A stretch of 64,000 bases of DNA from VXYL01 sp963666465 (GCA_963666465.1 OY762824.1:992001-1056000), one strand, 5' to 3'. Numbered from the stretch's first letter, positions 1-9,162 are shown. Notes: generated by a model from the letters alone, not told the origin. Program-made: numbers and translations.

Positions 1-665
1 CACTCTCCTGCGCCGAGGACGCGGAATCGCCGGGCGAGAGTGTCCCGAACCCCCTGCAGCGACTGGAGTGTGGACCAGCCTTGAAGCCCTGCCCTGCGCA
101 ATGCCTCGTAGTGGCGCTGCGCCTGCTCTCGCACCCTCAGTCGCGCCAGGGTCTCCTCGTCGGGTTCCGCCACGGCACGCGTCGCCGGCGGGAACCGCGG
201 CGTGCGGCCGTCCCGAAAGCAGGCGTGCAGTGCGGCGGAATGAAAGTCGTTGCCGAACGCGGTCACGGGAATGGCGGGCCAGTGTTCGCGCGCTTGCACC
301 GGCTTCTCGCCGATGCCGTCGCAGTCGGGGTGAGGTATGGGCTTCATCCAGGCAGGCCGCTCCGGCAGCCCGGCAGGCGTCAGGAGCACCTGCAACTCCG
401 GTGGCGTGGGGCCATGGCCACAGCCGTGCAGAGGTTCCTCCTGCGGCGCGGCGGCCCGCGCGATGGCCTGGTTCGGCAGGCGCAGGCGTCGCACTCGATG
501 CGCCGGCGCGGCGCCGGTGTCGGCCCGCGCGAAGGCAATCATCTCGACCCGAACCCATAACGCTTCGCGCAAGGCCTCAACTTCGGCCGGCAGCACGGCG
601 TCGGCGGCCATCGCCGGCGCGCCGATCAGCGATGCGGCGAGGAGGCCCGAGGACAGCCTATGCAT
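1..665 (-). CDS. csiV: CsiV-like periplasmic protein, C-terminus beyond window
   Basis: Reading leftward from the ATG at 665 the frame stays open to base 1, so the gene is cut by the window edge. The product starts with a signal peptide (MHRLSSGLLAASLIGAPAMA), followed at about residue 37 by WVRVEMIAFAR. This resembles the opening strand of CsiV, a peptidoglycan-binding cell-shape protein that needs export. In Vibrio and Pseudomonas that gene sits beside mfd, as here, and this context is half of the argument. The rest is rich in Pro, Arg and Ala and only weakly family-like. The alternative is an unnamed secreted protein. Confidence 0.55.
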   Translation of the reverse strand, partial: MHRLSSGLLAASLIGAPAMAADAVLPAEVEALREALWVRVEMIAFARADTGAAPAHRVRRLRLPNQAIARAAAPQEEPLHGCGHGPTPPELQVLLTPAGLPERPAWMKPIPHPDCDGIGEKPVQAREHWPAIPVTAFGNDFHSAALHACFRDGRTPRFPPATRAVAEPDEETLARLRVREQAQRHYEALRRAGLQGWSTLQSLQGVRDTLARRFRVLGAGE

Positions 666-679
666 CTAGTGTCCGCTCT

Positions 680-710
680 CTGGAGGGAGGGCAGGATGCC
701 CTGCCTCCAG
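680..710. repeat. GC-rich hairpin repeat between csiV and mfd
   Basis: An inverted repeat with a 14-bp stem (one mismatch) around a three-base loop, with GGAGGGAGGGCA on one arm. It belongs to the short palindromic repeats scattered between core genes in this window. No run of U follows, so it is not an obvious intrinsic terminator for mfd, although it lies 90 bases past the mfd stop. Confidence 0.6.
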
Positions 711-801
711 GGAAGACAGACCCCGCGTACGCTGCGCGACGGGCCGCGATGACCTCCTCCTCCAGAGGAACGGGCTGGCACGAGGGGTTCTTGGAGGGAG
801 A

Positions 802-3800
802 TCAGGCACCCGCGGCGCGGCTGGCCCAGCGAGCGGCGTCGGCGCTCGCTCTCGTTGTTCCGGCTGGTGACCCGTCGCTTTCGTCTTCCGGCGTGAGTCG
901 CTCCACCAGCCCCTCCACGAACTCGAAGCGCTTATCGGCCTCCTCGAGCGAGCGGGAGATGCGCAGTCGGCTGGCGGAGTCGTTGCGGGCGCCGCCTTGA
1001 AGCTGGTAGGTGCCAGGTTCCGCCTGCACCAGGCGCACGAGGGCCAACGCATCCGCGCACGTGTCGGGCGCGAACTCCAGTCGGCCGCCGCCGTTGCCGA
1101 CGTCGATGCGGGCGATGCCGATGGCGCCGGCGGCCAGCTTCAGCGCCGTGGTGCGGAACAGGCCGCGCAGCGGATCCGGCAACAGGCCAAAGCGATCGAT
1201 CACCTCGATCTTGAGTCCGTCGAGCGCTTCGACGGTCGCGGCGTTGCTGATGCGCTTGTACATGATGAGGCGCATGTGAACGTCCGGCAGATAGTCGTCG
1301 GGAATCAGCGCCGGCACGTGCAGGTTCACGTCGTGGCTGGTGTCGAGGGGTTCGGTGAGATTGGGGGTGGCGCCGGAACGGATCGCCTTCACCGCACGTT
1401 CAAGCATGTCCATGTAGAGCGAAAAGCCGATGGTCTCGATCTGGCCGGACTGGTCATCGCCCAAGAGCTCACCAGCGCCGCGAATCTCCAAGTCATGCGT
1501 GGCGAGGGTAAAGCCGATGCCGAGTTCCCCTGCGGCCTCGATGGCGTCGAGTCGCTTGCACGCGTCCGGCGTCATTTCGCGTGGATCCGGCGTCAGCAGG
1601 TAGGCATAGGCCTGCCGGTGCGAGCGTCCCACCCGGCCGCGCAACTGATGTAGCTGGGCGAGGCCAAAGCGGTCTGCCCGCTCGATGACGATGGTGTTGG
1701 CGTTGGGGATGTCGAGGCCGTTCTCGACGATGGTGGTGCAGACCAGCACATTCACCCGGCGGTGGTAGAAGTCCGTCATCACCCGTTCAAGCTCGCGCTT
1801 CGGCATCTGCCCGTGACCGACGCCAATGCGGGCCTGCGGCGCAAGTTCCTTGATCTCCGAGGCGATCCGCTCGATGGAGCGAATCTCGTTGTGGACGTAG
1901 AACACCTGCCCCCCGCGCGCCAGCTCGCGGGTGATGGCCTCGGTGACGAGACTGCGCGAACGCCGCATGACGAAGGTCTTGATGGCCAGTCGCCGCGCCG
2001 GCGGCGTGGCGATGATGGAGAGATCCCGCAGTCCGCTCATGGCGATGTTCAGGGTGCGCGGAATGGGCGTTGCCGTGAGAGTCAGCACATCCGCTTCGGC
2101 CCGCAGGCTCTTCAGACGTTCCTTCTGGCGCACGCCGAAGCGGTGCTCCTCGTCGACGACGATGAGACCCAGATTGCGAAATCGGAACTGCGCCGAGAGC
2201 AGGCGATGGGTGCCGATCACGATGTCGATGCGACCGTTCGCCAGATCCTCCGCCAGCGCCTTCACTTCCTTGTCCGCGCGCAGGCGGGAGACGGCGCCGA
2301 CCCGCACGGGCCAGTCGGCGAAGCGATCGGAAAAAGTCTCGAAGTGCTGCTGCGCCAGCAGCGTCGTCGGCGTCAGCACCGCCACCTGCCTGCCGCTCTG
2401 CACCGCCAGAAACGCCGCCCGCATGGCCACTTCCGTCTTGCCGAAGCCGACGTCGCCGCAGATCAGGCGGTCGGTGGCGCGGCGCGAGACGAGATCGTCG
2501 ATCACCGCGTCAATGGCCGTGGCCTGGTCCGGCGTCGCCTCGAACGGGAACTGCTCGCAGAAGCGTTGGTAGTCGTCTGCCGGAGCGGCGAAGGCGAAGC
2601 TCTCGGATGCCTCGCGGCGGGCATAGATGTCGAGCAGTTCCGCCGCCACGTCGTGGACCTTTTCGGCGGCGCGACGCTTGGCCTTGTCCCATTGATCGGA
2701 GCCCAGCCGATGCAGCGGCGCGTTCTCCTCGCCGGCGCCGGTGTAGCGGGACACCAGATGCAGCGCCGTCACCGGCACATAGACCTTCGCCTCTTCGGCG
2801 TATTCGAGGCACAGAAACTCCATCGGATAGCCGTCGATGGTGAGGGTGACGAGCCCCCGATAGCGCCCCACGCCGTGATCGAGATGCACCACGGGAGCGC
2901 CGATGTTGAGTTCCGTCATGTGCCGGATGACGGCGTCGGGGTCCACCCCGGCACGCCGGTTGACCTCGGCTGCGCTCTCGTGACGGTGGCCGAGGATTTC
3001 CGTTTCCGTGACGACGGCAATGTCGCCGCGCCAGAGGCCCCGTTCCAGCGGCGCCACCGCCAGCACCGGACGGCTCGGGTCTGCAAGCGCGTCCTCGCTG
3101 CCCCGAAGGAAGTCGCGGATGTCGTCCATCTCGTGCGTGACGATGCCGGCACGGCGCAGCAAGTCGTCGAGATGCGACCGCCGCCCCGCACTCTCGGCCG
3201 TGAGAGCGATTCGCGCGGAGGCATTGCCGACGAAAGCCCGCAGGGCGCGCAGCGGATCGCGGGCGCGATGATTGGCTGCGAGTTCCGGCAGTTCCCGACT
3301 GTCGAACGCCACCCGGCCGCGTCGCTCTTCGCCGGTTTGGTCGAGATAGATGCGGGCGAAGGGGGCGATACGCTGGCGCATCTCGTCCAGAGTCAGGCAG
3401 AGGTCGCGGGGCGAGAGGATGGGCCGTTCGATGTCGTGGCGCAGGGACTCGTAGCGTGCTTCCACGTCTGCAAGGTGCTGCGCCACAGCCGCCTCGGTGT
3501 CGTCCTCCACCACCAGCACGGCGTCTTCCGGCAGGTGTTCGGTGAGCGCGGAGGTGGCATCGAAAAAGAGCGGCAGGTAATACTCCACGCCTTGTGATGC
3601 GACGCCTTCGCTGACCTCCTGATAGATCTGGCAACGGCGCACGTCCGCGTCGAAGGTGGTGTGCCACCTGGCGCGAAAGCGGGCGATGCCGGCGGCGTCG
3701 AGCGGCACCTCCAAGGCTGGCAGGATCCGCACGGCATCCGTCTCGGCGATGGTGCGTTGGCTGTCGGCATCGAACCTGCGCAGGCTGTCCACTTCATCGT

Positions 3801-4371
3801 CGAACAGATCCACCCGCACCGGATGCGGCGCTCCCATGGGGAAGATGTCGAGCAAGGAGCCCCGCACCGCGAACTCGCCGCGCTCGGACACCGTGGACAC
3901 CGCCCGATAGCCAGCCCGCGCCAGTCGCTCCCGCTCGGCGGTGAGGTCCAGGGTCTGCCCAACCGCCACCACCAGCGACTGCTCCTGCACAAACCGCACC
4001 GGGGCGAGGCGCTGCACCAGGGTGGCCACGGTGACCACCAGCACGCCGTGGTGCAGGCGAGGAAGTTCGTGCAGCGTGGCCAACCGCTCGGAGACGATGT
4101 CCTGGTGCGGCGAGAAGTGGTCGTAAGGCAGCGTCTCCCACTCCGGCAGCGCGTGAACCTCAAGATCGTCCGGCGCGAAACAGGCGATCTCCTCCCACAT
4201 CCGCGTCGCGCCTTCGGCGTCCCGAGCCACGCACACGAACAGACGCCGCGACGCCGCGGCCAGGTTCGCCAGTTCAAGACTGCCGGCGGCGCCGTGCAGC
4301 CCCTGCCAGTGGCGGACCGTGCGCGGCGCCGGAGCTTCCACATCCAGCCGAATCGTCTGCATGGCGCGCAT
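802..4371 (-). CDS. mfd: Transcription-repair coupling factor Mfd
   Basis: This 1,189-residue SF2 translocase removes RNA polymerase stalled at DNA lesions and recruits UvrA; the length is typical. Visible are the N-terminal UvrB-like half, the RNA-polymerase interaction domain (HLDHGVGRYRGLVTL, about residue 495), Walker A GDVGFGKTEVAMRA (about 640), the DEEHRFG box (about 740), TATPIPRTL, and the motif VI stretch QLRGRVGRS. The C-terminal TRCF domain ends in a low-complexity Ala/Arg tail. The ATG at 4371 has AAGGA five bases upstream; an ATG nine bases later is possible. The gene is intact and next to csiV-like, the usual gammaproteobacterial arrangement. Confidence 0.97.
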   Translation of the reverse strand: MRAMQTIRLDVEAPAPRTVRHWQGLHGAAGSLELANLAAASRRLFVCVARDAEGATRMWEEIACFAPDDLEVHALPEWETLPYDHFSPHQDIVSERLATLHELPRLHHGVLVVTVATLVQRLAPVRFVQEQSLVVAVGQTLDLTAERERLARAGYRAVSTVSERGEFAVRGSLLDIFPMGAPHPVRVDLFDDEVDSLRRFDADSQRTIAETDAVRILPALEVPLDAAGIARFRARWHTTFDADVRRCQIYQEVSEGVASQGVEYYLPLFFDATSALTEHLPEDAVLVVEDDTEAAVAQHLADVEARYESLRHDIERPILSPRDLCLTLDEMRQRIAPFARIYLDQTGEERRGRVAFDSRELPELAANHRARDPLRALRAFVGNASARIALTAESAGRRSHLDDLLRRAGIVTHEMDDIRDFLRGSEDALADPSRPVLAVAPLERGLWRGDIAVVTETEILGHRHESAAEVNRRAGVDPDAVIRHMTELNIGAPVVHLDHGVGRYRGLVTLTIDGYPMEFLCLEYAEEAKVYVPVTALHLVSRYTGAGEENAPLHRLGSDQWDKAKRRAAEKVHDVAAELLDIYARREASESFAFAAPADDYQRFCEQFPFEATPDQATAIDAVIDDLVSRRATDRLICGDVGFGKTEVAMRAAFLAVQSGRQVAVLTPTTLLAQQHFETFSDRFADWPVRVGAVSRLRADKEVKALAEDLANGRIDIVIGTHRLLSAQFRFRNLGLIVVDEEHRFGVRQKERLKSLRAEADVLTLTATPIPRTLNIAMSGLRDLSIIATPPARRLAIKTFVMRRSRSLVTEAITRELARGGQVFYVHNEIRSIERIASEIKELAPQARIGVGHGQMPKRELERVMTDFYHRRVNVLVCTTIVENGLDIPNANTIVIERADRFGLAQLHQLRGRVGRSHRQAYAYLLTPDPREMTPDACKRLDAIEAAGELGIGFTLATHDLEIRGAGELLGDDQSGQIETIGFSLYMDMLERAVKAIRSGATPNLTEPLDTSHDVNLHVPALIPDDYLPDVHMRLIMYKRISNAATVEALDGLKIEVIDRFGLLPDPLRGLFRTTALKLAAGAIGIARIDVGNGGGRLEFAPDTCADALALVRLVQAEPGTYQLQGGARNDSASRLRISRSLEEADKRFEFVEGLVERLTPEDESDGSPAGTTRASADAARWASRAAGA

Positions 4372-4409
4372 TCTATCCTTGGGAGCTGGCGAACGAGAGG
4401 TTTTGCGCT

Positions 4410-4459
4410 AGCGCCGCTTCGCGGCGCTTAAGGCAGTTTTCGCTGGCGCGGAAACTGCG
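4410..4459. repeat. Two adjacent hairpins in the mfd leader
   Basis: AGCGCCGC-TTC-GCGGCGCT (4410-4428) is a perfect 8-bp stem. It is followed by an 11-bp stem with one mismatch built on GCAGTTTTCGC and GCGGAAACTGC (about 4433-4459). Both lie between the candidate mfd promoter and the mfd start, so they would be in the 5' leader. Whether they regulate mfd or are simply repeats cannot be told. Confidence 0.5.
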
Positions 4460-4493
4460 AAGGGAAGTACGCGACCGTTCTCCAACTCGACAA

Positions 4494-4521
4494 TTTCTAC
4501 AGCGCAGCCGCGTAAGGTCAA
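4494..4521 (-). promoter_or_regulatory. Candidate sigma-70 promoter for mfd
   Basis: On the minus strand, TTGACC (4521-4516) and TAGAAA (4499-4494) are separated by 16 bases. That is 5/6 and 4/6 matches to the -35 and -10 consensus in a short AT-richer stretch. It would give a leader of about 115 bases containing two hairpins. This is a motif match only. Confidence 0.4.
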
Positions 4522-4531
4522 AAAAACGTAT

Positions 4532-4555
4532 TAATACCCGTCACTTACGGTATTA
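4532..4555. repeat. Inverted repeat TAATACC...GGTATTA
   Basis: A perfect 7-bp inverted repeat with a 10-base spacer in an AT-rich patch between the mfd promoter candidate and the 3' end of the group II intron. It could be an operator or the worn end of a mobile element marking the left side of the island. The sequence does not separate these. Confidence 0.4.
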
Positions 4556-4596
4556 GCACCCAGTCGATCCCACTACGGATCACCTTCCCGGGCCGA

Positions 4597-4664
4597 GTAG
4601 GCGGGGGCATTGCTGCGCCCCGCCCCTCACAGATCCGAGCGTGCGCAATTGACGCACTCGGTTC
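4597..4664 (-). ncRNA. Group II intron domains V and VI
   Basis: Immediately after the reverse transcriptase stop, the minus strand folds into a hairpin of the form GAACCGAGTGCG...CGCACGCTCGGATC (4664-4632), the domain V pattern that carries the catalytic RNA core. A GGGGCGGGGC/GCCCCCGCC hairpin (about 4628-4601) follows in the place of domain VI, with the likely branch-point region and 3' splice site just beyond. Confidence 0.7.
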
Positions 4665-4665
4665 C

Positions 4666-5922
4666 TCACCTGACAGCTTCGCTCACGAAGCGGTGCCACG
4701 GGCGCGTGATCCGGGCTGGCGGCAGGGGGTGGCGTCGGAGAACTTCGTTCATCCGATCCCAGTTCAGGCGCCGGAGGCGGTCGCGGCGTGCGAGCCACTT
4801 GCGCCAGGTGCGAGCCACCTGGAAGCGGAACCACGACAGCCGTTTGCTGTTCCCCGTCAGACCGTGGTAGGCGCAGTGACCCCGGATTACCCGACACAGG
4901 CAGGCGTGCTGCGCAGACATCGGCCAGTGCCGGTGGCTCTTGCACCACTCATGCACCGACTTCAGCGCGCGGGCGAAGCGACTCTTCGCCGTGATCTGGC
5001 GCACGAGGTTCCGACCCCGTCTCGACCGACCCCAGACATGGGTGAAGCCGAGAAAGTCGAACGTCGTGGCCATCGCCGTCCCGTCGCGCCCCTTGGGGTT
5101 CGGCCGGAAGTCCACATGGCGCGTCTTGGTCGCATGGAGCGTGAGCCCGTAGCGATCCAGACGCTTGCCGAGCACGTCAAGCACTCGTTCGCCATCTTGG
5201 CGGTCTTCGAAGGCGATGACGAAGTCATCGGCGTGCCGCACCAGCTGGCACCGGCCACGCAGACGCGGTCGCGCCACGTGTTCGAACCACTCGTCCAGCA
5301 CATGGTGCAGGAAGATGTTCGACAGCATCGGCGAGATCACCCCGCCTTGTGGCGTCCCGGCCACGGGTCGGTGCACGGTGCCCCCTTCGAGCACCCCTGC
5401 CTCGAGCCATTTGTCGATCATGCGTCTTGCGACGCCGTCCTTGATCCGCAGGTCGAGGAACGACCGCAGGTGCGTATGCGAGATTGAGTCGAAGCAGGAC
5501 TTCAAGTCCGCGTCGATCACCCAACGGTGGCGCTGCTCCATGACGCCCGTGCGCACTGCGTGCAGGGCATCGTGAGCCGACCGCTCGGGTCGGAAGCCGA
5601 ACGAGAACGGCACAAAGTCCGCCTCGTAGATCGGCTCCAGCAACATCAGGATCGCCCGTTGCGCCACCTTGTCTTCGAACGTCGGGATGCCCAGCGGGCG
5701 CGTCTTGCCGTCCGCCTTGGGGATGCAGTGCCGCCGTGCCGGCGGCGCAACGTGGCGGCCTGACTTGATCCGGCTCAGGAGGTCGTCGAGGTTCGCCTCC
5801 AGTGCCTTCTCGCAGTCGGCCGCGGTCACGCCGTCGATGCCGGTTGCCCCATCCTTTCGCGTACGGCGGCACGCCTCGAGCATCCAGTCGCCGTCGATCA
5901 GGTGGTGCAGGGACGTGAACAC
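4666..5922 (-). CDS. ltrA: Group II intron reverse transcriptase/maturase
   Basis: A 418-residue intron-encoded protein that helps the intron splice and copies it into DNA at new sites. The RT fingers and palm are complete: DADLKSCFDSI (about 137), GTPQGGVISP (189-198), and the catalytic box at 230-233. A maturase domain X follows, with FLGFTHVWGRSRRG; no endonuclease domain is seen. The catalytic box reads HADD where YADD is normal, a Tyr-to-His change next to the metal-binding aspartates that may reduce activity. The start is uncertain. The GTG at 5922 is internal to the usual N-terminus: the frame runs on as SSTNTYTKQQW back to a CTG at 5991, which has GGAGG five bases upstream and sits where relatives have ATG. 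Confidence 0.9.
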   Translation of the reverse strand: MFTSLHHLIDGDWMLEACRRTRKDGATGIDGVTAADCEKALEANLDDLLSRIKSGRHVAPPARRHCIPKADGKTRPLGIPTFEDKVAQRAILMLLEPIYEADFVPFSFGFRPERSAHDALHAVRTGVMEQRHRWVIDADLKSCFDSISHTHLRSFLDLRIKDGVARRMIDKWLEAGVLEGGTVHRPVAGTPQGGVISPMLSNIFLHHVLDEWFEHVARPRLRGRCQLVRHADDFVIAFEDRQDGERVLDVLGKRLDRYGLTLHATKTRHVDFRPNPKGRDGTAMATTFDFLGFTHVWGRSRRGRNLVRQITAKSRFARALKSVHEWCKSHRHWPMSAQHACLCRVIRGHCAYHGLTGNSKRLSWFRFQVARTWRKWLARRDRLRRLNWDRMNEVLRRHPLPPARITRPWHRFVSEAVR

Positions 5923-6650
5923 CCGTTCGGGATGCTCCCTCGCCTGCTCGGCTATCCACTGCTGTTTCGTGTACGTGTTGGTGGAACTCAGGGTTTCCTC
6001 CAGCGTTTCCCATCAGTGAGTCTGTTCAGGTGACGCCCCGCTTCCCTGTGGCGGGTCCCGTTGGCCACGGTTCCCCGCCGTCGGCGGTACTGTCAGGGCG
6101 CTACGACTTCCTGCCCCCGCCTGTCCTTCGGCCTATTGGTTTCGCCAGCCGGCTCCGCGAGCACTGCCTGCGAGTTCGTGTTCGCCTTGAGGGCGCTCCC
6201 GTCGCCATGCAGGCGCAGGCGACAGGCCGGGGTCTGGATTGTCGCTGGCGTTCCCTCTCCAGCATCCTTGTGTCGCGGGCGTGGGCAGGATCTCCCAGGT
6301 TCCCTGGCGATCCGTCCCGTGACTCTGCGCCGGTCTACGACCCCGGACGACCCGTTGCGCCTCGCCATGACGGCGCTTCCGGTGCTGCCCCCACCCGCTT
6401 AACAGAGAGGGCATCGTCGCTTTCCGATTTCGAGGCTTCCGCCGCCGCTTCGTCACCTGCTGTCTACGCTTCACGACGGGCGTTGCCGCACGCCATGCAA
6501 GACTCGCTTCCGGCTGGCGGGCTGCGCCTTTGCCGGGCGGGGGTCGAACCCGCTGGATCGCGGTAAGAGGTTTCAGGTCATCTCATCCTCCTCTCCAGGG
6601 CTTTGCCTGGCGCAATATGCGTTCGGTAGTCCCGGTCGTTCGGTCAGTTT

Positions 6651-7524
6651 CTAGCGATTGAGGACGCGCTTCCAGTCCTTGCGCAGCGGCCGCAGCCAGA
6701 TGTCCTTCTTCGGCTTGTCGCAGCGTTTCTTCGTGTCGTGGCGGCCCCGCCCCTGGGTGGTGCCGACATGGATCCAGCCGGAGGCCCGGCAGACGGCGCC
6801 GGTGTGGCGCGGGGTCTCGACGAAGGTCTCGATCAGCACCGGGGTCGTGTTGTGGCGCGCCGTCCAGTCCAGCGGCAGCCGGCGGCGGACGACGGCGAGG
6901 ATGTGCGAGCCGAGGTTGGGGATCCTGATCCAGGGCAGGATCGGGAAGCGCGGGCTGTCGACGACGAGCGGCAGGTTCCTCTCGCGCAGTTCCGGCGACC
7001 AGCCGATGAAGCGGTCGCGCGGGGCGAGCCTCCGGGCGGCGGTGGAGAAGCCGAGCACGGCGAGCGGCGTGCCGTCCGCGGCGCGCATGGCGCAGCGCAT
7101 CTGGGCGCCGACCAGGGTCTCGTGGCAGCGGCAGCGCGCGACATGCTCGTTCCGGAGCTTCCCCTCGCGCGAGTGGCGCACCGCCGCGCGCAGTTCGACC
7201 GGGCGCACCTCGTCCAGCGCGGTTGGCGGTGGCAGCGGCGGCGGCTCGGTGTCCGGCCCGAACACGATCCGCCCGGGCCGGTTCCGGGCCCACTTCGGCG
7301 GCGGCAGTTCGATGCGCCCGTCCCGGTGCATGGCCAGCATGACGACGCACGCCATCATGTCCTTGAGCCCGCCGTCGGCCTTGTCCAGCCGACGCGGCGG
7401 CGGACTCCTTCGACAGGGCGTGGCGGCTGAGCGCCGGCGGACCGGCGATCAGCTCCCGCAGCGGCGCCATCTCCTCGACGGTGAAGTCGCGGCCGTGGCA
7501 GCGGCACTCGACCGCGCCGGTCAT
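6651..7524 (-). pseudogene. IS66-associated DUF4338 (DruA-like) gene, frameshifted
   Basis: Read across frames this is a DUF4338 protein, the family that includes DruA of Druantia but is more often a passenger of IS66-type elements. The N-terminus (MTGAVECRCHGRDFTVEEM) starts at 7524. The frame is lost near 7405 and again near 7385: RVGWT lies in a second frame, and DGGLKDMMA and everything after it lie in a third. The rest is well kept: FIGWSPELRERNLPLVVDS, FPILPWIRIPNL, GRGRHD. Its ATG overlaps the transposase stop as ATGA, the usual linkage. Because it travels with IS66 parts and is broken, a defence role is not supported. Confidence 0.75.
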
Positions 7525-7993
7525 CCCGGCGCCGCCAGTTCGCGCCGCCGCGCCTCGTCCATCGACCACGGCAGCCAGGGCGCGAGGTCGTCCGGCGGCC
7601 GGCCGCTGTTGTGCGCGCACCGCCAGCCACTCGTCGAGCCAGCGCGGGACGTCGATGCGGTTCAGGTTCAGGGGGCCGACCACCGAGTGCATGAGCGCCG
7701 CGAGCTTCGCGCCGGCCGCGGAGTCGGAGCCGAACGACAGGCGCCGGCCGATCACCGGTCCCCGGAGCAGCCTCTCGGCCAGGTTGTTGTCCATCGGCGT
7801 GCGCGGGCGTTCGACGAACACGGTCAGCCCCTCGCGGTGGTTCGCCAGCGGCGCATCCCGTGGACGCTGAACGGCTTGTCGCCGTCAGCCCCTCGCGGTG
7901 GTTCGCCAGCGAGCGCAGCGCCTTGCCTTCGCGGGCGTCGTCCGGCAACCCGGCGAGTTCCCGCCCGGCGCGTGCGAACACGTCGCTCGCCAC
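7521..7993 (-). pseudogene. IS66 transposase (TnpC) C-terminal remnant
   Basis: The fragment carries the IS66 C-terminal signature RPRTPMDNNLAERLLRGPV, then a stretch ending WLDEWLAV. One base is missing near 7610, so the true tail (RPPDDLAPWLPWSMDEARRR, stop at 7521) is in another frame. Upstream, a 61-bp insertion interrupts the reading with a duplicated 28-bp segment. The N-terminal two thirds, including most of the catalytic core, is absent. This is a dead remnant. Confidence 0.75.
7823..7911. repeat. 28-bp direct duplication inside the IS66 remnant
   Basis: GTCAGCCCCTCGCGGTGGTT plus eight more bases occurs at 7823-7850 and again, identically, at 7884-7911, with a 33-base spacer. On the minus strand the repeat encodes SLANHREGLT of the transposase, so one copy is a later insertion that breaks the frame. 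Confidence 0.8.
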
Positions 7994-8418
7994 CGGCGCA
8001 CCTGCGGCACAGCCTCCCTGACCTCCACGCCTCGCCTCCGCAGCCCGATCAACCCAACCGCAAAACCAATGAAACCCTCAACTTCGGTCTTTCGGACGAC
8101 CCGCCACCGCGGGAAGCGGCAGCCTCGCCCTGACAATGCGACCGTGGGTAGTCGGGTATCACCCAATCACCCCCGCCCCTGTGGCGGGCCGAGGAACTCG
8201 TGGTCGGGGGGATGTTCGACGTATCCAAACCGCAACCGGCTGGAAGCGAGGACAGAGCAGTCCGGCCTAAACCCGTCAAGCTTGCCGGGGGGTTGGGGGG
8301 TTCCCGTACCGAGGCCCTGGAGTCCAGTTGCGCACTCGTCATTCGCGTCGGCAAATCTCCAGCGGACGGGCCTCACCGCGCCCAAACGGCCGGTCTGTCA
8401 CGGCCGCGCGAGACAACA
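7994..8418. other. Non-coding stretch, no gene seen
   Basis: About 425 bases between the IS66 remnant and the UDG-like gene. Only short overlapping frames of low quality occur, and no RNA gene or clear repeat is visible. It is probably the decayed border of the IS element and the 3' flank of the R-M operon. Confidence 0.5.
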
Positions 8419-9162
8419 TCATGCGCTGGTCGGGCTCCCTACGTCGCGATCGGCGCTCCCGATGACCCGCCCCACTTCGCCGAGCGAGGTTTGCACCCAT
8501 TCCCGCATCCATCCCTGCGGCAGATGCTGACAGTACACGGCGGGGCAACCCTCCAGCTCCGCGCGGCCGAAGGCTCTCCACCGGCGGGAGTCAAGCACTT
8601 CGTCGCGCCACCTGTCTTCCAGGCCTACCGCATCGCTCGCCTTCTTCCCGAACAGCAGCACCGCCCGTGGCCGCATGGCCGACACCATGCGCCTCACCCA
8701 GTTGGACGAGAACGTGCGCCAATCCGCCCTCGGCCCTCGCTTCGCCATCCAACGGTTCGACTCGCTCGCTGGCGCCTCGGGAAAACACGCCGCCATGGCC
8801 ACCGTTCGTGTCGCAAGGGTGTCGTACAGGCCCGCTTCGCGAAACTGACTCCGCAATGCCCGGCCGAAGTCGAACGGGCTGTCGAGGTATAGAAGCCTCT
8901 CAGGCCAGGTCGGCTCCGACGGCGAACTGTCTCCGCCGCCGCCCTGGAACGAAACCAGCATGAGGTCCGGGCTGGCCATCGGCGGTCCGTACAAAGCTGT
9001 GATCCTGTGCTTGACGGCGCGTCGCAGATCAACATCCCGCAGTCGCAGGAAGGTTTCCTCGTACATGCGTTCCGCCAATCGCTCTATCTCCGTCAGCGCA
9101 AGTTGCGGGCCGCCGGGACATGCGACCTCTTCCGCCGTCGCGATACCTTCCCCTTCGCTCAT
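8419..9162 (-). CDS. Uracil-DNA-glycosylase-fold-like protein, last gene of the R-M operon
   Basis: A 247-residue protein whose ATG overlaps the hsdR stop as ATGA, so it is probably translated with hsdR. No named family is certain. The order of motifs resembles the uracil-DNA glycosylase superfamily: a Gly-rich loop (FQGGGGDSSPSE, about residue 73), SPFDFGRALRSQFREAGL, then RTVAMAACFPEAP in the place of TNVVKCFP, and MRPRAVLLFGKKASDAVG in the place of the 'P..ll.lG..A' strand. The last motif would be CQHLPQGW rather than HPS, so ordinary uracil excision is doubtful. It may sense or process modified DNA for the R-M system. Fold assignment is inference. Confidence 0.6.
   Translation of the reverse strand: MSEGEGIATAEEVACPGGPQLALTEIERLAERMYEETFLRLRDVDLRRAVKHRITALYGPPMASPDLMLVSFQGGGGDSSPSEPTWPERLLYLDSPFDFGRALRSQFREAGLYDTLATRTVAMAACFPEAPASESNRWMAKRGPRADWRTFSSNWVRRMVSAMRPRAVLLFGKKASDAVGLEDRWRDEVLDSRRWRAFGRAELEGCPAVYCQHLPQGWMREWVQTSLGEVGRVIGSADRDVGSPTSA

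Larger units (their letters stand above)
4597..6615 (-). mobile_element. Group II intron with its reverse transcriptase
   Basis: A 2.0-kb retroelement on the minus strand. The right (5') end is set near 6615, where a TTGCG boundary (consensus GTGCG) opens a structured leader of about 600 bases without a gene. The left (3') end is set near 4597, just after domains V and VI. The reverse transcriptase lies between. It has inserted about 36 bases downstream of the stop codon of the IS66-associated DUF4338 pseudogene. Ends are approximate (within ten bases or so) because no uninterrupted copy is available for comparison. Confidence 0.75.

Noticed and set aside
680..710. Rho-independent terminator of mfd
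   Set aside because: The hairpin is strong but no T-run follows on the mfd strand, and the same hairpin recurs in many intergenic places, so it is listed as a repeat only.
6651..7524. Druantia anti-phage system
   Set aside because: Only a frameshifted DruA-like passenger gene of an IS66 element is present and no other Druantia gene.
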